Part shown: piece by piece, positions 1 to 8,471 of the stretch
Layout: every line of letters begins with the position of its first letter
Position numbering within the stretch: the stretch's first letter is position 1
NCBI GenBank assembly: GCA_000949895.1
Contig: JWIT01000006.1
Location: 1-64,000 of the forward strand
Reading direction: 5' to 3'
Length of the DNA stretch: 64,000 bases
From: Agrobacterium arsenijevicii
Lineage (GTDB): Bacteria; Pseudomonadota; Alphaproteobacteria; Rhizobiales; Rhizobiaceae
Made by a program: the position numbers and the translations under genes
Notes under the pieces: model-generated
The model's input: only the letters and a program-made list of their open reading frames with translations
Told to the model about the DNA's origin: nothing
Databases searched by the model: none

Positions 1-37
1 CTTGAGGGGGAGATGTCCGGCAGGACAGAGGGGGGTA
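1..37. repeat. Right arm of a C-rich palindromic intergenic repeat, cut by the window edge
   Basis: This matches the right arm of the inverted-repeat elements at 5341-5527 and 31532-31687 (core CTTGAGGGGGAGATG followed by a CCGGCAGG-type segment and GAGGGGGG). Only one arm is inside the window, so the partner should lie just upstream. It sits downstream of the LysR gene that ends at 105. The family looks like the RIME-type repeats described in Rhizobium, but that assignment is inference. Confidence 0.75.
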
Positions 38-104
38 AGCCGCACCCACCACCCCTCCCCGTCTCTCCAAATCGAAAAACCGCAATCCAGCATGGCAAGA
101 TACT

Positions 105-1010
105 TCACGGCATCGGGCTTAGCGCCGCCCTCGCCGTTTCCACCACATGCGACGTCAGCGCGCCAAGACGGTCGGCGGCGAGCCGGTTGACCTGCCAGTA
201 GAGCGGGATATCGAGCGGCGTGCCGGGAATGAGTTCCACAAGCCGGCCCGCTTTCAGATGCTCCCCGACGAGTTGCACCGGGTTGAGGCCCCAGCCCATG
301 CCGGTAAGGCCCGCCTTCACGAAACCATCGGTCGAGGGCAGCCAGTGGGTGGGATAGGAGATATCCTCACCCAGCGCTTTTTTGATCCAGCTGGCCTGCA
401 GCCTGTCCTTCTGGTTGAAGGTGAGGCCCGGCGCGTGGGCAAGCGTGGCGGGCGTCACCCCACCGGCAAAATGGCGAGCCATGAAATCCGGGCTGGCGGT
501 GGCGTGATAGCGCAGCACGCCGAGCGGTGTGACCCGGCAGCCCTGCACCGGTTTCGCATGGGCGGTGACGGCAGCAAGCACCCTGCCCCCACGCAGCCAT
601 TCCACCGTGTGATCCTGATCGTCCACGGCGATGTTGACGAGATAATCGGAATGACCGGTGAATTTTGAAACCGCATCCAGAAACCATGTGCCGAGGCTAT
701 CGGCATTGGTGGCGATGTTGAGCGTGACGCGCTCCTGCGCATCCCCAGCTTCCGCTAGCGCCGGAAGCTGGCGGAACAGCTCGCTTTCCAGCATGCCGAC
801 ATGATCCATATGCCGGCAGAGCCACTCGCCCTTTTCCGTCGCCACACAAGGGTTACCGCGCACGATCAGCACCACACCGAGCCGCTCCTCCAGCTGCTTG
901 ATGCGCTGGGAAACAGCAGACGGCGTGACACACAGTACCTGCGCCGCCTTTTCGAAACTGCCGGTCTGGGCAACGAGCGCCACGGCCCGCATGGAGGGAT
1001 AGTCAAGCAT
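105..1010 (-). CDS. LysR-family regulator, ArgP/LysG type, probably controlling the adjacent LysE exporter
   Basis: A 301-residue LysR-type regulator. The N-terminal winged helix-turn-helix covers about residues 4-62 (SFEKAAQVLCVTPSAVSQ), followed by a substrate-binding effector domain. It is transcribed divergently from a LysE-type exporter at 1387. In the ArgP/LysG-LysE arrangement the regulator senses lysine or arginine and activates the exporter, and that role is inferred here. The start is supported by GGAGG about 6 nt upstream of ATG at 1010. A palindromic repeat sits in the divergent promoter region at 1081-1208. Confidence 0.88.
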   Translation of the reverse strand: MLDYPSMRAVALVAQTGSFEKAAQVLCVTPSAVSQRIKQLEERLGVVLIVRGNPCVATEKGEWLCRHMDHVGMLESELFRQLPALAEAGDAQERVTLNIATNADSLGTWFLDAVSKFTGHSDYLVNIAVDDQDHTVEWLRGGRVLAAVTAHAKPVQGCRVTPLGVLRYHATASPDFMARHFAGGVTPATLAHAPGLTFNQKDRLQASWIKKALGEDISYPTHWLPSTDGFVKAGLTGMGWGLNPVQLVGEHLKAGRLVELIPGTPLDIPLYWQVNRLAADRLGALTSHVVETARAALSPMP

Positions 1011-1080
1011 TAGAGGCCTCCATGCGGAGGCTGATATGGGTGGGGTAGGCGCAAAGCATTCAGTCTTTCGCTGCGCACCC

Positions 1081-1208
1081 CACCACCCTCATTCCTGTGC
1101 TCGTCACAGGAATCCAGTCGACGCGCGTCTGCGCGGCGGGAGAGCCCTTCCAGCCCAAGGACTTGGGCTGGCTGGATTCCTGTGACAGGCACAGGAATGA
1201 GGGTGGTG
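1081..1208. repeat. Palindromic intergenic element, family B (CATTCCTGTG arms)
   Basis: The left arm (1081-1117) and right arm (1172-1208) are 37-bp inverted repeats with two mismatches around ATTCCTGTG...GTCACAGGAATCCAG. The roughly 54-bp centre contains a smaller dyad around AGCCCAAGGACTTGGGCT. A near-identical copy lies at 56395-56514. The rest of the 1011-1386 gap is divergent promoter DNA for the LysR and LysE genes, with no ORF of its own. Confidence 0.85.
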
Positions 1209-1386
1209 AGGAGGCGATGGCACAGAAAATCGCCCTGCTGTATCGTTCGACCGATCATTAGCTTTGCTTACTTGGAATGAGTTTATTTAATTGGATTAAT
1301 GCATATGAAGGAAATATCCAAGCACTCGGTCTGGAAGCGGTGGGGCATCCATCCGCTCGGGCAGAGACAAAAGGGCAGCAGCCAGC

Positions 1387-1995
1387 ATGGACATACAAAT
1401 CTTCTTCACCGGCCTGACGATGGGTCTGAGCCTCATCGTCGCCATTGGCGCGCAGAATGCTTTCGTTCTGAAGCAGGGGCTGGCGCGCTCGCATGTCTTT
1501 GCCGTCTGCGCGACCTGCGCGATTTCCGATGCGCTGCTGATCACCGTTGGCGTGTTCGGCTTTCAGCGGATAAGCGCCGTCATGCCGGCGCTAGATCCCA
1601 TCATGCGTTATGCCGGTGCGGCCTTCCTCGTCTGGTATGGCGCCAAGAGCCTGCATTCGGCGCTGCGCTCGTCGGAGACGCTTTCGGTGGCGGAAAGGCG
1701 GGAGGCAAGCCTGTGGCAGACGCTTGCCATCTGCCTGGCGCTGACCTTTCTCAATCCGCATGTCTATCTCGATACCGTCGTGCTGCTCGGCACCATCTCG
1801 ACGCAATTTCCCGGCTTCGAAAAGACTTTTGCGGCGGGTGCTGCCACCGGCTCGCTGCTGTTCTTCTTCTCGCTGGGTTACGGCGCGCGCTGGCTGCGGC
1901 CGATTTTCGAAAAACCTTCCGCCTGGCGAATCCTCGAAGGCGTCATCGCCGTCACCATGTGGGCCATCGCCTTCAAGCTGGTGGCGGGGGCCTGA
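1387..1995 (+). CDS. LysE-type amino-acid exporter (ArgO-like)
   Basis: A 202-residue inner-membrane protein of the LysE/ArgO family, which exports basic amino acids using the proton gradient. It has the family hallmark GAQNAFVLKQG at residues 21-31 at the end of the first membrane segment, a central NPHVYLDT motif near residue 122, and about six hydrophobic segments. Length is normal for the family. Pairing with the divergent ArgP-like regulator at 105-1010 supports lysine/arginine export over homoserine or other RhtB substrates. The ribosome site is weak (AAGGG, long spacing), so the start is the first good Met. Confidence 0.88.
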   Translation: MDIQIFFTGLTMGLSLIVAIGAQNAFVLKQGLARSHVFAVCATCAISDALLITVGVFGFQRISAVMPALDPIMRYAGAAFLVWYGAKSLHSALRSSETLSVAERREASLWQTLAICLALTFLNPHVYLDTVVLLGTISTQFPGFEKTFAAGAATGSLLFFFSLGYGARWLRPIFEKPSAWRILEGVIAVTMWAIAFKLVAGA

Positions 1996-2106
1996 GCCAG
2001 GGAATCCCCGGTTTCGATCATTTCCACAAAGACTAGACAAGGCGTACCATTTTCCAAACAGGGAATCAGTGATAGTCCTCGACCTGTACAAAAACGGGAA
2101 AACAGC

Positions 2107-2694
2107 GTGTTTCGAGTTCCATTCCTTGTCGGCATCGCCCTATTGATCGCCTTCGGCGGCGGCATTGCCGCGACGCTGGCAGCGCTTGAGGCGACATCCG
2201 GCTTCGGCTCGATCCGCATCGGCTCATGGGATGCCTTCCCGGAGGCGCAGACAATTGAAGCTGACCCCTACGCCAAGTCGCACCGCGCGGATGCCGGCAA
2301 GCTGCTTTATGGAACGGCCGAGGGACTGGCCTTCACCGCCTCCGTCGACAGCGACGGCCAGCGCCTGACCGGCGAATGCCGTTACCGGCTGGCTGGCGCC
2401 GTGCCACCCTCTCGGTTCTGGACGCTATATACCGCCGACCAGCAGGGCAATGTGCTGGCGGAAGATGCCGGGCGGCCCTTCGCGCTCAATTCCCGCACGC
2501 TTCTGCGCAGCGCCGATGGCGGCATAGACATCACCATCGCCCCCGATGCCCAGACCTATAATTGGCTGGCGGTGCCGCAGGGCCAGACCTTCAAGCTGGT
2601 CATGACGCTGCTCGATACGCCGGTCGCGGGCAGTTCCGGCCTGATCGACATCGCCATGCCGCAAATCCGCAAGCTGGGGTGTGGCAATGCTTAG
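2107..2694 (+). CDS. DUF1214 family membrane-anchored protein
   Basis: 195 residues starting at GTG. An N-terminal hydrophobic segment (residues 4-27) is followed by a periplasmic-looking beta-rich domain containing FWTLYTAD and ending in PQIRKLGCGNA, which I recognise as DUF1214. The function is unknown. The next gene, a DUF1254 protein, overlaps its 3' end by 8 bp, so the two are translationally coupled. In larger family members the DUF1254 and DUF1214 domains occur fused in one protein, so the two products probably act together. Confidence 0.82.
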   Translation: MFRVPFLVGIALLIAFGGGIAATLAALEATSGFGSIRIGSWDAFPEAQTIEADPYAKSHRADAGKLLYGTAEGLAFTASVDSDGQRLTGECRYRLAGAVPPSRFWTLYTADQQGNVLAEDAGRPFALNSRTLLRSADGGIDITIAPDAQTYNWLAVPQGQTFKLVMTLLDTPVAGSSGLIDIAMPQIRKLGCGNA

Positions 2695-3235
2695 GATTCT
2701 GCTCGCCATCCTCACCGGTCTTGTCGCCGCCGCCGTGCTGCATGTCATCATTCTTCTGGCGATACCGCATTTCAGCAACCGCGACGCCTATACACGTGCT
2801 GTTGCTGAAGGAAAGCCGCATCAGTTTCATCTGCTTGAGGAGACCGCGGAGAAAAAGGCGCTGGGAAGCGGCGATCCCTTCATGCGGGTTGCCGTCTGCA
2901 CCTTCGATATCGAGGAAAAGCCGGTTCGTCTGACTGCAATCGGTGCCGTGCCCTTCTGGTCCGTCGCGGTTTACGACAAGGCCTCGAACGAGGTGTTCAG
3001 CATGAACGACCGCACGTCCGCCGGCGGAGTGATGGATATTTTGGTGGCGGATGCTGTCCAGATCGCGGCCATACGCAAGGCGCAGCCGCCAGCGCTCTCA
3101 CAGGCCATTCTGGCGGAATCGGATCAGACGGAAGGATATGTGGTGTTGCGGACAATGGTGCCGCAGCCGAGTTTCGGGGAAGAAGCGGAGCGGTTCCTGA
3201 ACGAGGCGAAATGCCAGCCGACGCCGTGGAAATAA
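2687..3235 (+). CDS. DUF1254 family membrane-anchored protein
   Basis: 182 residues from ATG 2687; GTG 2681 is the alternative start. One N-terminal membrane helix (about residues 3-25) precedes a soluble domain with the FWSVAVYD segment typical of short rhizobial DUF1254 proteins. It partners the overlapping DUF1214 gene. No enzymatic motif is visible. A periplasmic location anchored in the inner membrane is inferred from the single signal-anchor. Confidence 0.8.
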   Translation: MLRILLAILTGLVAAAVLHVIILLAIPHFSNRDAYTRAVAEGKPHQFHLLEETAEKKALGSGDPFMRVAVCTFDIEEKPVRLTAIGAVPFWSVAVYDKASNEVFSMNDRTSAGGVMDILVADAVQIAAIRKAQPPALSQAILAESDQTEGYVVLRTMVPQPSFGEEAERFLNEAKCQPTPWK

Positions 3236-3255
3236 CGCCGATCTCTCAAGCATAA

Positions 3256-3444
3256 TCAGGATTTGAAGGCGGTTTCCGGTGCGGGCTTGCGCTTGCGCGC
3301 GTCCTTGCCGGCCGGTTCGGTATCGCGCTTTTCATAACGCACGCCGGTAAACAGCACGACCTTCGCCGGGCCCATCACCTTGCCGGCCACGCCGGTGTGG
3401 CGCAGGCTTCGTCGGGCTTCGCCGATTGGAATAATAACTGCCAT
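3256..3444 (-). CDS. Small conserved-looking hypothetical protein
   Basis: 62 residues, basic C-terminus (KDARKRKP). The start ATG 3444 is chosen because AGGAG lies about 7 nt upstream; an extension to 3468 has no such site. It is convergent with the DUF1254 gene, with a 20-bp gap. No domain is recognised. The Shine-Dalgarno site and ordinary coding character argue that it is real, but conservation was not checked. Confidence 0.6.
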   Translation of the reverse strand: MAVIIPIGEARRSLRHTGVAGKVMGPAKVVLFTGVRYEKRDTEPAGKDARKRKPAPETAFKS

Positions 3445-3989
3445 GCTCGTCTCCTCTTCGGGAGTCAATGTTGCCCATGGGAACCGCGCAAGCCTCGTCT
3501 TGCGTCGGGAATTTCATCACCATCACATTGCGCATATTCCAGTCCACGGACTGGTTTCGCATGACCCAAAAACCGATGGCGATTTTATCAGGGATCATGC
3601 GCAGATTAAGGCTTCGGCATGCCATTTTCGAATTTATTCTATCGATCAGAATAACATGGAATCCTAATACTGCCCATGAAATTACAAACAGACAGAGGTT
3701 AATGATCCGTTAACCCTAACCGCCGGACGCCGACTTATCCCTCACAAAGCCGCATGCGCTGAAAACAAAGGCGAGGCGGCAAAGTTCCATGACGTTTTTT
3801 CCGTCACGAAGGTTTTAAAATTTCCTTGTTGATAAATGCGGAATCTCTCTTGCCACCCCCCATAGTTAACAGGGCGTCAATGGATTTGCTCTAATTTGAA
3901 CCGATATTGTGTTTGCGTTTTTGTTGGGTAGTGCGTTGACCGACCGGTTTCGAGAACTTGAGAGGCCAAGAGCCGTGAGGAAGAAAGAT
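3445..3989. other. 545-bp intergenic region upstream of the DUF2336 gene
   Basis: AT-richer than its surroundings and without a convincing ORF on either strand. It holds a perfect CtrA-type box at 3699-3714, a one-mismatch CtrA-like site at 3866-3880 (TTAA-N7-TCAA), and a short dyad TGACG/CGTCA near 3790-3806. It serves as the divergent promoter region between the small gene at 3256-3444 and DUF2336. Confidence 0.6.
3699..3714. promoter_or_regulatory. CtrA-type binding site
   Basis: TTAA at 3699-3702, seven bases, then TTAAC at 3710-3714. This is an exact match to the TTAA-N7-TTAA(C) site bound by the cell-cycle regulator CtrA in alphaproteobacteria. It lies about 280 bp upstream of the DUF2336 start, with a weaker copy nearer the gene at 3866-3880. 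Confidence 0.6.
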
Positions 3990-4934
3990 GTGGTGCTGAT
4001 GGCCACTGTTACGAATTTTGAGACCGTTCCCCATCCGTCAAAAACGGACCTTCGGCAGTTCGCCGAACTTTTCATGCCGCTTTTCAACGCCTCCACCGAA
4101 GAAGCCAAGCGGGAAGCCATCGCTGCGCTCTCCCAGCATCCGAGCGTGCCTTCGGCCGTCGCCTTCTTCATCGCCTGCCAGCCGATTTCGATTGCCGCTC
4201 CCTTCCTCATTTCGTCGAAGTGCCTCGACGACGACACGCTGATCACCATTGCCCGCACGCAAGGGGCCGCCCATGCCCGCGCCATCGTCCGGCGCGAGGA
4301 CCTGTCGCCGACCGTCATCGATGCGCTTGTCGGCCTGCGGCATATGGAGGATCTGAAGCGGCCGAACGAGGAAATGGACGTTGCCCCGCAGCAGGCGGTT
4401 GCCGAAACCGAAGAAACGAAGGTGGAAGAAAAGCCCACCCGCATCGAGACCGCATCCGCGCTCGAAGAAGAAATGCGCCAGCGGATCAAACAGATGGCGC
4501 ACCACCTCAACCGCCCGGAAAGCGACGTTCTTGGCCTTCGCCGCCTGAGCGACGTGCAGGAAGCCCTGCTGGTGCGGTTCGCCCGTGAGCGCGATGCGCG
4601 GCAGTTTGCGGTGGCGCTGGCGGATGCGCTGTCGTCCAGCTACTGGCTGTCTGAGCGGATCATGCTCGATATATCAGGCGCGCAGCTCGCCACCACGCTG
4701 ATCGGGCTTGGCATGGAATTCTCCGAGGCCGCATTCATCCTGCAATGTTTCTATCCGCATCTTGCCGCCGCCGAAGGCGACATGAGCCGCGCCGAAGCCC
4801 TGCTCGACCGCCTGGAAATCATCGAATGCGAAGAGCGGGTGGAAAGCTGGCGGCGCGCCGACAGCTACACGCATGGCAAGGAACGGCCGAACCGCAGCGC
4901 ACCTGTCGTCCACAGAACGGGGACGCAGGGTTAA
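3990..4934 (+). CDS. DUF2336 family protein
   Basis: 314 residues from GTG 3990, with GAGGAAG about 6-9 nt upstream; GTG 3993 and ATG 3999 are close alternatives. An N-terminal helical-repeat region (about 1-120) is followed by an acidic linker rich in Glu/Thr and a C-terminal helical domain. I recognise this as DUF2336, a family common in alphaproteobacteria and of unknown role. No signal peptide or membrane segment. The CtrA-type sites upstream suggest cell-cycle-timed expression. Confidence 0.8.
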   Translation: MVLMATVTNFETVPHPSKTDLRQFAELFMPLFNASTEEAKREAIAALSQHPSVPSAVAFFIACQPISIAAPFLISSKCLDDDTLITIARTQGAAHARAIVRREDLSPTVIDALVGLRHMEDLKRPNEEMDVAPQQAVAETEETKVEEKPTRIETASALEEEMRQRIKQMAHHLNRPESDVLGLRRLSDVQEALLVRFARERDARQFAVALADALSSSYWLSERIMLDISGAQLATTLIGLGMEFSEAAFILQCFYPHLAAAEGDMSRAEALLDRLEIIECEERVESWRRADSYTHGKERPNRSAPVVHRTGTQG

Positions 4935-4959
4935 CCCCGCCCACGTCTCCCGACGCGTT

Positions 4960-5313
4960 CTAGGGCTGCGGCTGGTCCACCAGCGTCAGGAGATCGCCGA
5001 TCTCGTCAGTTTCAATCTCTACGACCCACAGATCGCTGTCGAAACGCCGTTCCCTTTCCAGAAGGGCGGCACTTTCCTCACCCTCCACACCGGCAAGGCG
5101 TGTCTCGAAGCGGCGCTCGGCACGAATTTCCCCGTCATCTGAAAAACTTTGCGGCGCGGGTCCGTAGAGGTTTTCACGACCATCGCGCAGACGCTGGCGG
5201 ATGAAGATCGCCCCCGCCTCTTCCGCACCCTTCTTTTCGACAGCGGCAAATCCACCGGCGGAAAAGACCCGGCGGATAAGGGCTGAAACGAAGATTTCGG
5301 ATTTGAGGCGCAT
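4960..5313 (-). CDS. DUF1491 family protein
   Basis: 117 residues beginning MRLKSEIFVSALIRR, with the segments GAIFIRQRL and LYGPAPQS typical of DUF1491, a small soluble alphaproteobacterial family of unknown function. It is downstream of, and on the same strand as, the peptidoglycan-binding gene at 5569-6486. A large inverted repeat separates them, so co-transcription is uncertain. Confidence 0.82.
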   Translation of the reverse strand: MRLKSEIFVSALIRRVFSAGGFAAVEKKGAEEAGAIFIRQRLRDGRENLYGPAPQSFSDDGEIRAERRFETRLAGVEGEESAALLERERRFDSDLWVVEIETDEIGDLLTLVDQPQP

Positions 5314-5340
5314 GGGTGTGCTTTCGATTTTACGCTGCCG

Positions 5341-5527
5341 AAGGTGCGTGGGGTTTTACCCCCCTCTGCCCTGCCGGGCATCTCCCCCTCAAGGGGGGAG
5401 ATCGGCAGGAGGCTCTTTTACTGTTTCACTTTCAAGCGTTGAGAAGGGCGAGCGCTTGCCGCAGATCGATCTCCCCCCTTGAGGGGGAGATGCCCGGCAG
5501 GGCAGAGGGGGGTAAGCCCCACGCACC
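5341..5527. repeat. C-rich palindromic intergenic element, family A (RIME-like)
   Basis: Two arms of about 60 bp in inverted orientation (5341-5404 and 5467-5527) share AAGGTGCGTGGGG, the CTGCCGGGCATCTCCCCCTC segment and GGGGGGAGAT. The centre is about 60 bp. Related copies are at 31532-31687 and at the window's left edge. Transcribed, it would fold into a very long hairpin between the peptidoglycan-binding gene and DUF1491. Confidence 0.88.
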
Positions 5528-5568
5528 TTCAGCCGCTGTCAATCGACAACCTCCGGAAGCTTAAGCCC

Positions 5569-6486
5569 CTAAAGCGCTCCGATCGATTTCAGCTTCTTCA
5601 GCACCACTTCGCTCGGCACGCCGGTTTCCGGCAGGCGGTAGTGTTTTTCGAAGTGGCGGATGGCGTTGCGGGTCTGCTCGCCGGCTACGCCGTCTACCTT
5701 CACGTCGGCATAGGCGATATTGATCAGCCCCTGCTGGATCTTGGCGATCAGTTCGCGGCTTACCGGCTTCGCAGTCGCCGCCGCGCTGCTCAGGGAAACC
5801 GGTTCGGCCTTGGGGCGCGGGGTTTCCGCTTTGCGGATGGCGGCCGCGACAGGATCGATCTCGACACCACCGCCGGTATCGGAAGGCCGGTCCTTCGGGA
5901 TTGCCGCAACGGTTGCGCCGTCGATCCGGAGCGCCGCCAGAACCCGTGTCGTCGGCTCGCCGGTCTGTTCCATGCCGAGCGTTTCCTCAAAGAACATGAT
6001 GGCGGCGGCCGTGCGCGGTCCCATCCGGCCATCCGCCTCACCTTCGTAAAGTCCGCGTTTTTTAAGTTCGGCCTGAATATCGGCGACGATCTGCTGCGGT
6101 TTCTGATTGTCAGCCGCAAGCGAAGTCGCAGGCTGTGCCGTTCCGGCTGCCGGTTGCTGTGCCGTGTCGGTCTCGCTTGGACGTTCTATACGGAAGGTGG
6201 TGACGTTGCCCTGCGCGCCGAGCGGCTCTGCCGCGCGATAACCGGCAATACCGTTCGGGTTTGCCGCATCGCGGGTACGCAGGAAAGGCGACGGGTGGAC
6301 ACCTGGCTGGTACCAGAGCGCATTGGCGGCGACAAAACCGAAGACGACCGCGAAGGCACCGCAGCCGCCCACCAGTTTCGGACGGCGCAGGAGTTCGCGC
6401 CCGATGGCCGAAACCACCAAGGAAACAATCCCGGCGCCGATCTGGGCCGTTGTTTTCTTAGGCGATTTTCGCTTTCGCGGGGCCAT
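5569..6486 (-). CDS. Membrane-anchored protein with two peptidoglycan-binding domains
   Basis: 305 residues from ATG 6486 (AAGGA 8 nt upstream; an in-frame ATG at 6495 lacks spacing). A basic N-terminus leads to a single membrane helix at about residues 38-58. Two PG_binding_1-type domains follow, near residues 125-185 (LKKRGLYEGEADGRMGPRT) and 240-300 (INIAYADVKVDGVAGEQT), separated by a Pro/Ala linker. No catalytic domain. It overlaps the 3' end of the histidine kinase gene by 29 bp, so the two are co-transcribed and it may link that kinase to the cell wall. Confidence 0.85.
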   Translation of the reverse strand: MAPRKRKSPKKTTAQIGAGIVSLVVSAIGRELLRRPKLVGGCGAFAVVFGFVAANALWYQPGVHPSPFLRTRDAANPNGIAGYRAAEPLGAQGNVTTFRIERPSETDTAQQPAAGTAQPATSLAADNQKPQQIVADIQAELKKRGLYEGEADGRMGPRTAAAIMFFEETLGMEQTGEPTTRVLAALRIDGATVAAIPKDRPSDTGGGVEIDPVAAAIRKAETPRPKAEPVSLSSAAATAKPVSRELIAKIQQGLINIAYADVKVDGVAGEQTRNAIRHFEKHYRLPETGVPSEVVLKKLKSIGAL

Positions 6487-7987
6487 CGTCACCATCCTTC
6501 TTCATAATCGCGGCCATTTCACCGAGCCGTTTGATGCGCGGCGGAAACTCCACCATGCATTCGGTTTCAGCGTTTTCGCCACCTGCCATGCCGGAACCGT
6601 CGGCAGGCAACATGATTGTTACGACCGTCCCCTCGCCGGGCTGGCTGGTGATGACGAACGTGCCGCCATGCAGTGCCACCAGACCCTTGACCAGGGACAA
6701 TCCCAGACCCGTGCCCTCATAGCGACGGGTATATTCATTCTGAACCTGCATGAAAGGCTGGCCCAGCAGTTCAATCTTGTCGGACGCGATACCGATGCCG
6801 GTATCGCTGACCGTCAGTTTCAGCATCCTGCCTTCACGCGCAGCATCGATGGACACCACGCCGCCGGCATCGGTGAATTTGATGGCGTTACCGGCCAGAT
6901 TGATGAGAACCTGGCGGATGGCGCGCTGGTCGGCTGCGATTTCGCCGATACCGCGCTGGATGCGGCTGGTCAACGTCAGGCCTTTTTCCTTCGCCTGCAA
7001 GCCGAGCATAGCCTCGCAGGACGCGATGGTCTCGGCAATCGGGAAGCTTTCCATCATCAGCTCGTAACGACCGGCTTCCAGCTTACTCATATCCAGCATG
7101 GTGTTGACCACCGACAGGAGATGCGCGCCGGACTGGCGGATCAAGCCGACATATTCCCGCTGACGATCATTTTCCAGCCGACCGAAATATTCGCCCGCCA
7201 GAATGTCGGAAAAGCCGAGGACGGCGTTGAGCGGCGTGCGCAATTCGTGGCTGACGGCGGCGAGGAAACGCGACTTGGCGTCGTTGGCCGATTCCGCCTC
7301 CGCCGCCTTGCGGGCGACATCGCGGCGCAGAAGCTCCATCTCGGTGACATCGGAGAGCTGGGCGACGATGCGGCGCAGCCGACCGGCCGTACTACGGATC
7401 GCCGTCATTTCCATACGCGCGTGAATGAACTGTAGCGGGCGCGATTTCGCGCCGGTTTCGAACCGCAGTTCCACGCTGGCCTTGTCCTCGCCCTGCCGCA
7501 GCAGATCGAAAGCCTGCATCAGCTCGATACGATCCGAGACATAGACATATTCGGCAAAGACATGGTCCTTGCAGGCCTGAAGATCGGCCGGAAACTTTTC
7601 GAGGTCACGGCCGGAGACACGCTCGACGAGACCGTTTTCATTGATCGTCAGCACGAGGCCGGGCACCTGCGATGCCGCAACGAGATCATCATCGCCGGCA
7701 TGGGCGGAGAGAGACGCAACACCACGCGCGGGACGCGAAAAGGCAATCAGCAGGGCGGCGGCTGCCAGATAGAGCGCCAGCACCAGAGCGGCACCGATTG
7801 GCAGCGCGATGGCGGGGCTGAAGACAAGGCTGAAGAGGGCGGGAACAACCACAAGGCCGACGGCGCTGAAGGCAAACAGACGGCGCAGGCGCGCAACGGT
7901 TCCGGCGCGCCTTTCGGCGTCCTCCTCCATACGCGCAAGCCATCTGCCTGCGGCATGGTCGACCAATGCGACCGCTTTTTCTCTCAT
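6458..7987 (-). CDS. divJ: Sensor histidine kinase of the DivJ/PleC/PdhS group, probably DivJ
   Basis: 509 residues from ATG 7987; an upstream TTG at 8002 has a better-spaced AGGGA. Two adjacent membrane helices (about 40-60 and 65-85) are followed by a PAS-like domain (about 105-215). Next comes the dimerisation domain with phospho-acceptor H247 in SHELRTPLNAVLGFSDIL, then the ATPase domain (NLAGNAIKF, DTGIGIA, GTGLGLS). The H-box matches kinases that act on DivK in alphaproteobacteria. The name divJ rests on this plus my recollection that A. fabrum divJ lies close to ros; PdhS-type kinases remain possible. Confidence 0.72.
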   Translation of the reverse strand: MREKAVALVDHAAGRWLARMEEDAERRAGTVARLRRLFAFSAVGLVVVPALFSLVFSPAIALPIGAALVLALYLAAAALLIAFSRPARGVASLSAHAGDDDLVAASQVPGLVLTINENGLVERVSGRDLEKFPADLQACKDHVFAEYVYVSDRIELMQAFDLLRQGEDKASVELRFETGAKSRPLQFIHARMEMTAIRSTAGRLRRIVAQLSDVTEMELLRRDVARKAAEAESANDAKSRFLAAVSHELRTPLNAVLGFSDILAGEYFGRLENDRQREYVGLIRQSGAHLLSVVNTMLDMSKLEAGRYELMMESFPIAETIASCEAMLGLQAKEKGLTLTSRIQRGIGEIAADQRAIRQVLINLAGNAIKFTDAGGVVSIDAAREGRMLKLTVSDTGIGIASDKIELLGQPFMQVQNEYTRRYEGTGLGLSLVKGLVALHGGTFVITSQPGEGTVVTIMLPADGSGMAGGENAETECMVEFPPRIKRLGEMAAIMKKDGDDGPAKAKIA

Positions 7988-8471
7988 ATTACGCAATACC
8001 AATACCGAATCCCTGAGACGGATCTAACGGCTCCGACAATAGAAGGCCGCGGCTTAAGGAATGGATAAAAAGAATGGCGCCAAACGCCCGTCAAATGCGC
8101 CGCAGTCCCAATACGGAGCATTTCAACCAAGCTTTGCCAATCATGGTTAATGACGGGTAAGCGACGGATTTCGCTTCATTTTTGCCATCGCGTTAACCTT
8201 TGTGGCAACTGGGGCCCCAGCTTTCGCCGGGAACAGGCGGCATCTGTCGCAATTATGCTTAACATGGACTGTTAAAATGCAACGCAATTGCTGAAGCCGG
8301 TCCCGATGCGAGGAGAATAGATACAATTTGAATTAAATTGCGCTGCTTTTTGCAATTGGCTGTTCGCCGGTCGCCTGTAGCTTCTCCCCAAGCCCGAAAA
8401 ACGGGACAAAGGCCGATGACCCGAAACGGGCGGGGCTTCAAAACAAAGATCATCTGGCAGGGTGTCTGACA
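7988..8471. other. 484-bp divergent intergenic region (kinase / DUF5330)
   Basis: No convincing ORF. It contains GTTAAC-type half sites near 8147 and 8185 and TTAA-N9-TTAA near 8259. None has the seven-base CtrA spacing, so no operator is called. It is the promoter region for both flanking genes. Confidence 0.5.

Noticed and set aside
8147..8275. Possible CtrA sites upstream of the kinase and DUF5330 genes
   Set aside because: TTAA half-sites occur, but spacing is N9 at 8259 and the second half-site is imperfect at 8147, so they do not meet TTAA-N7-TTAA.
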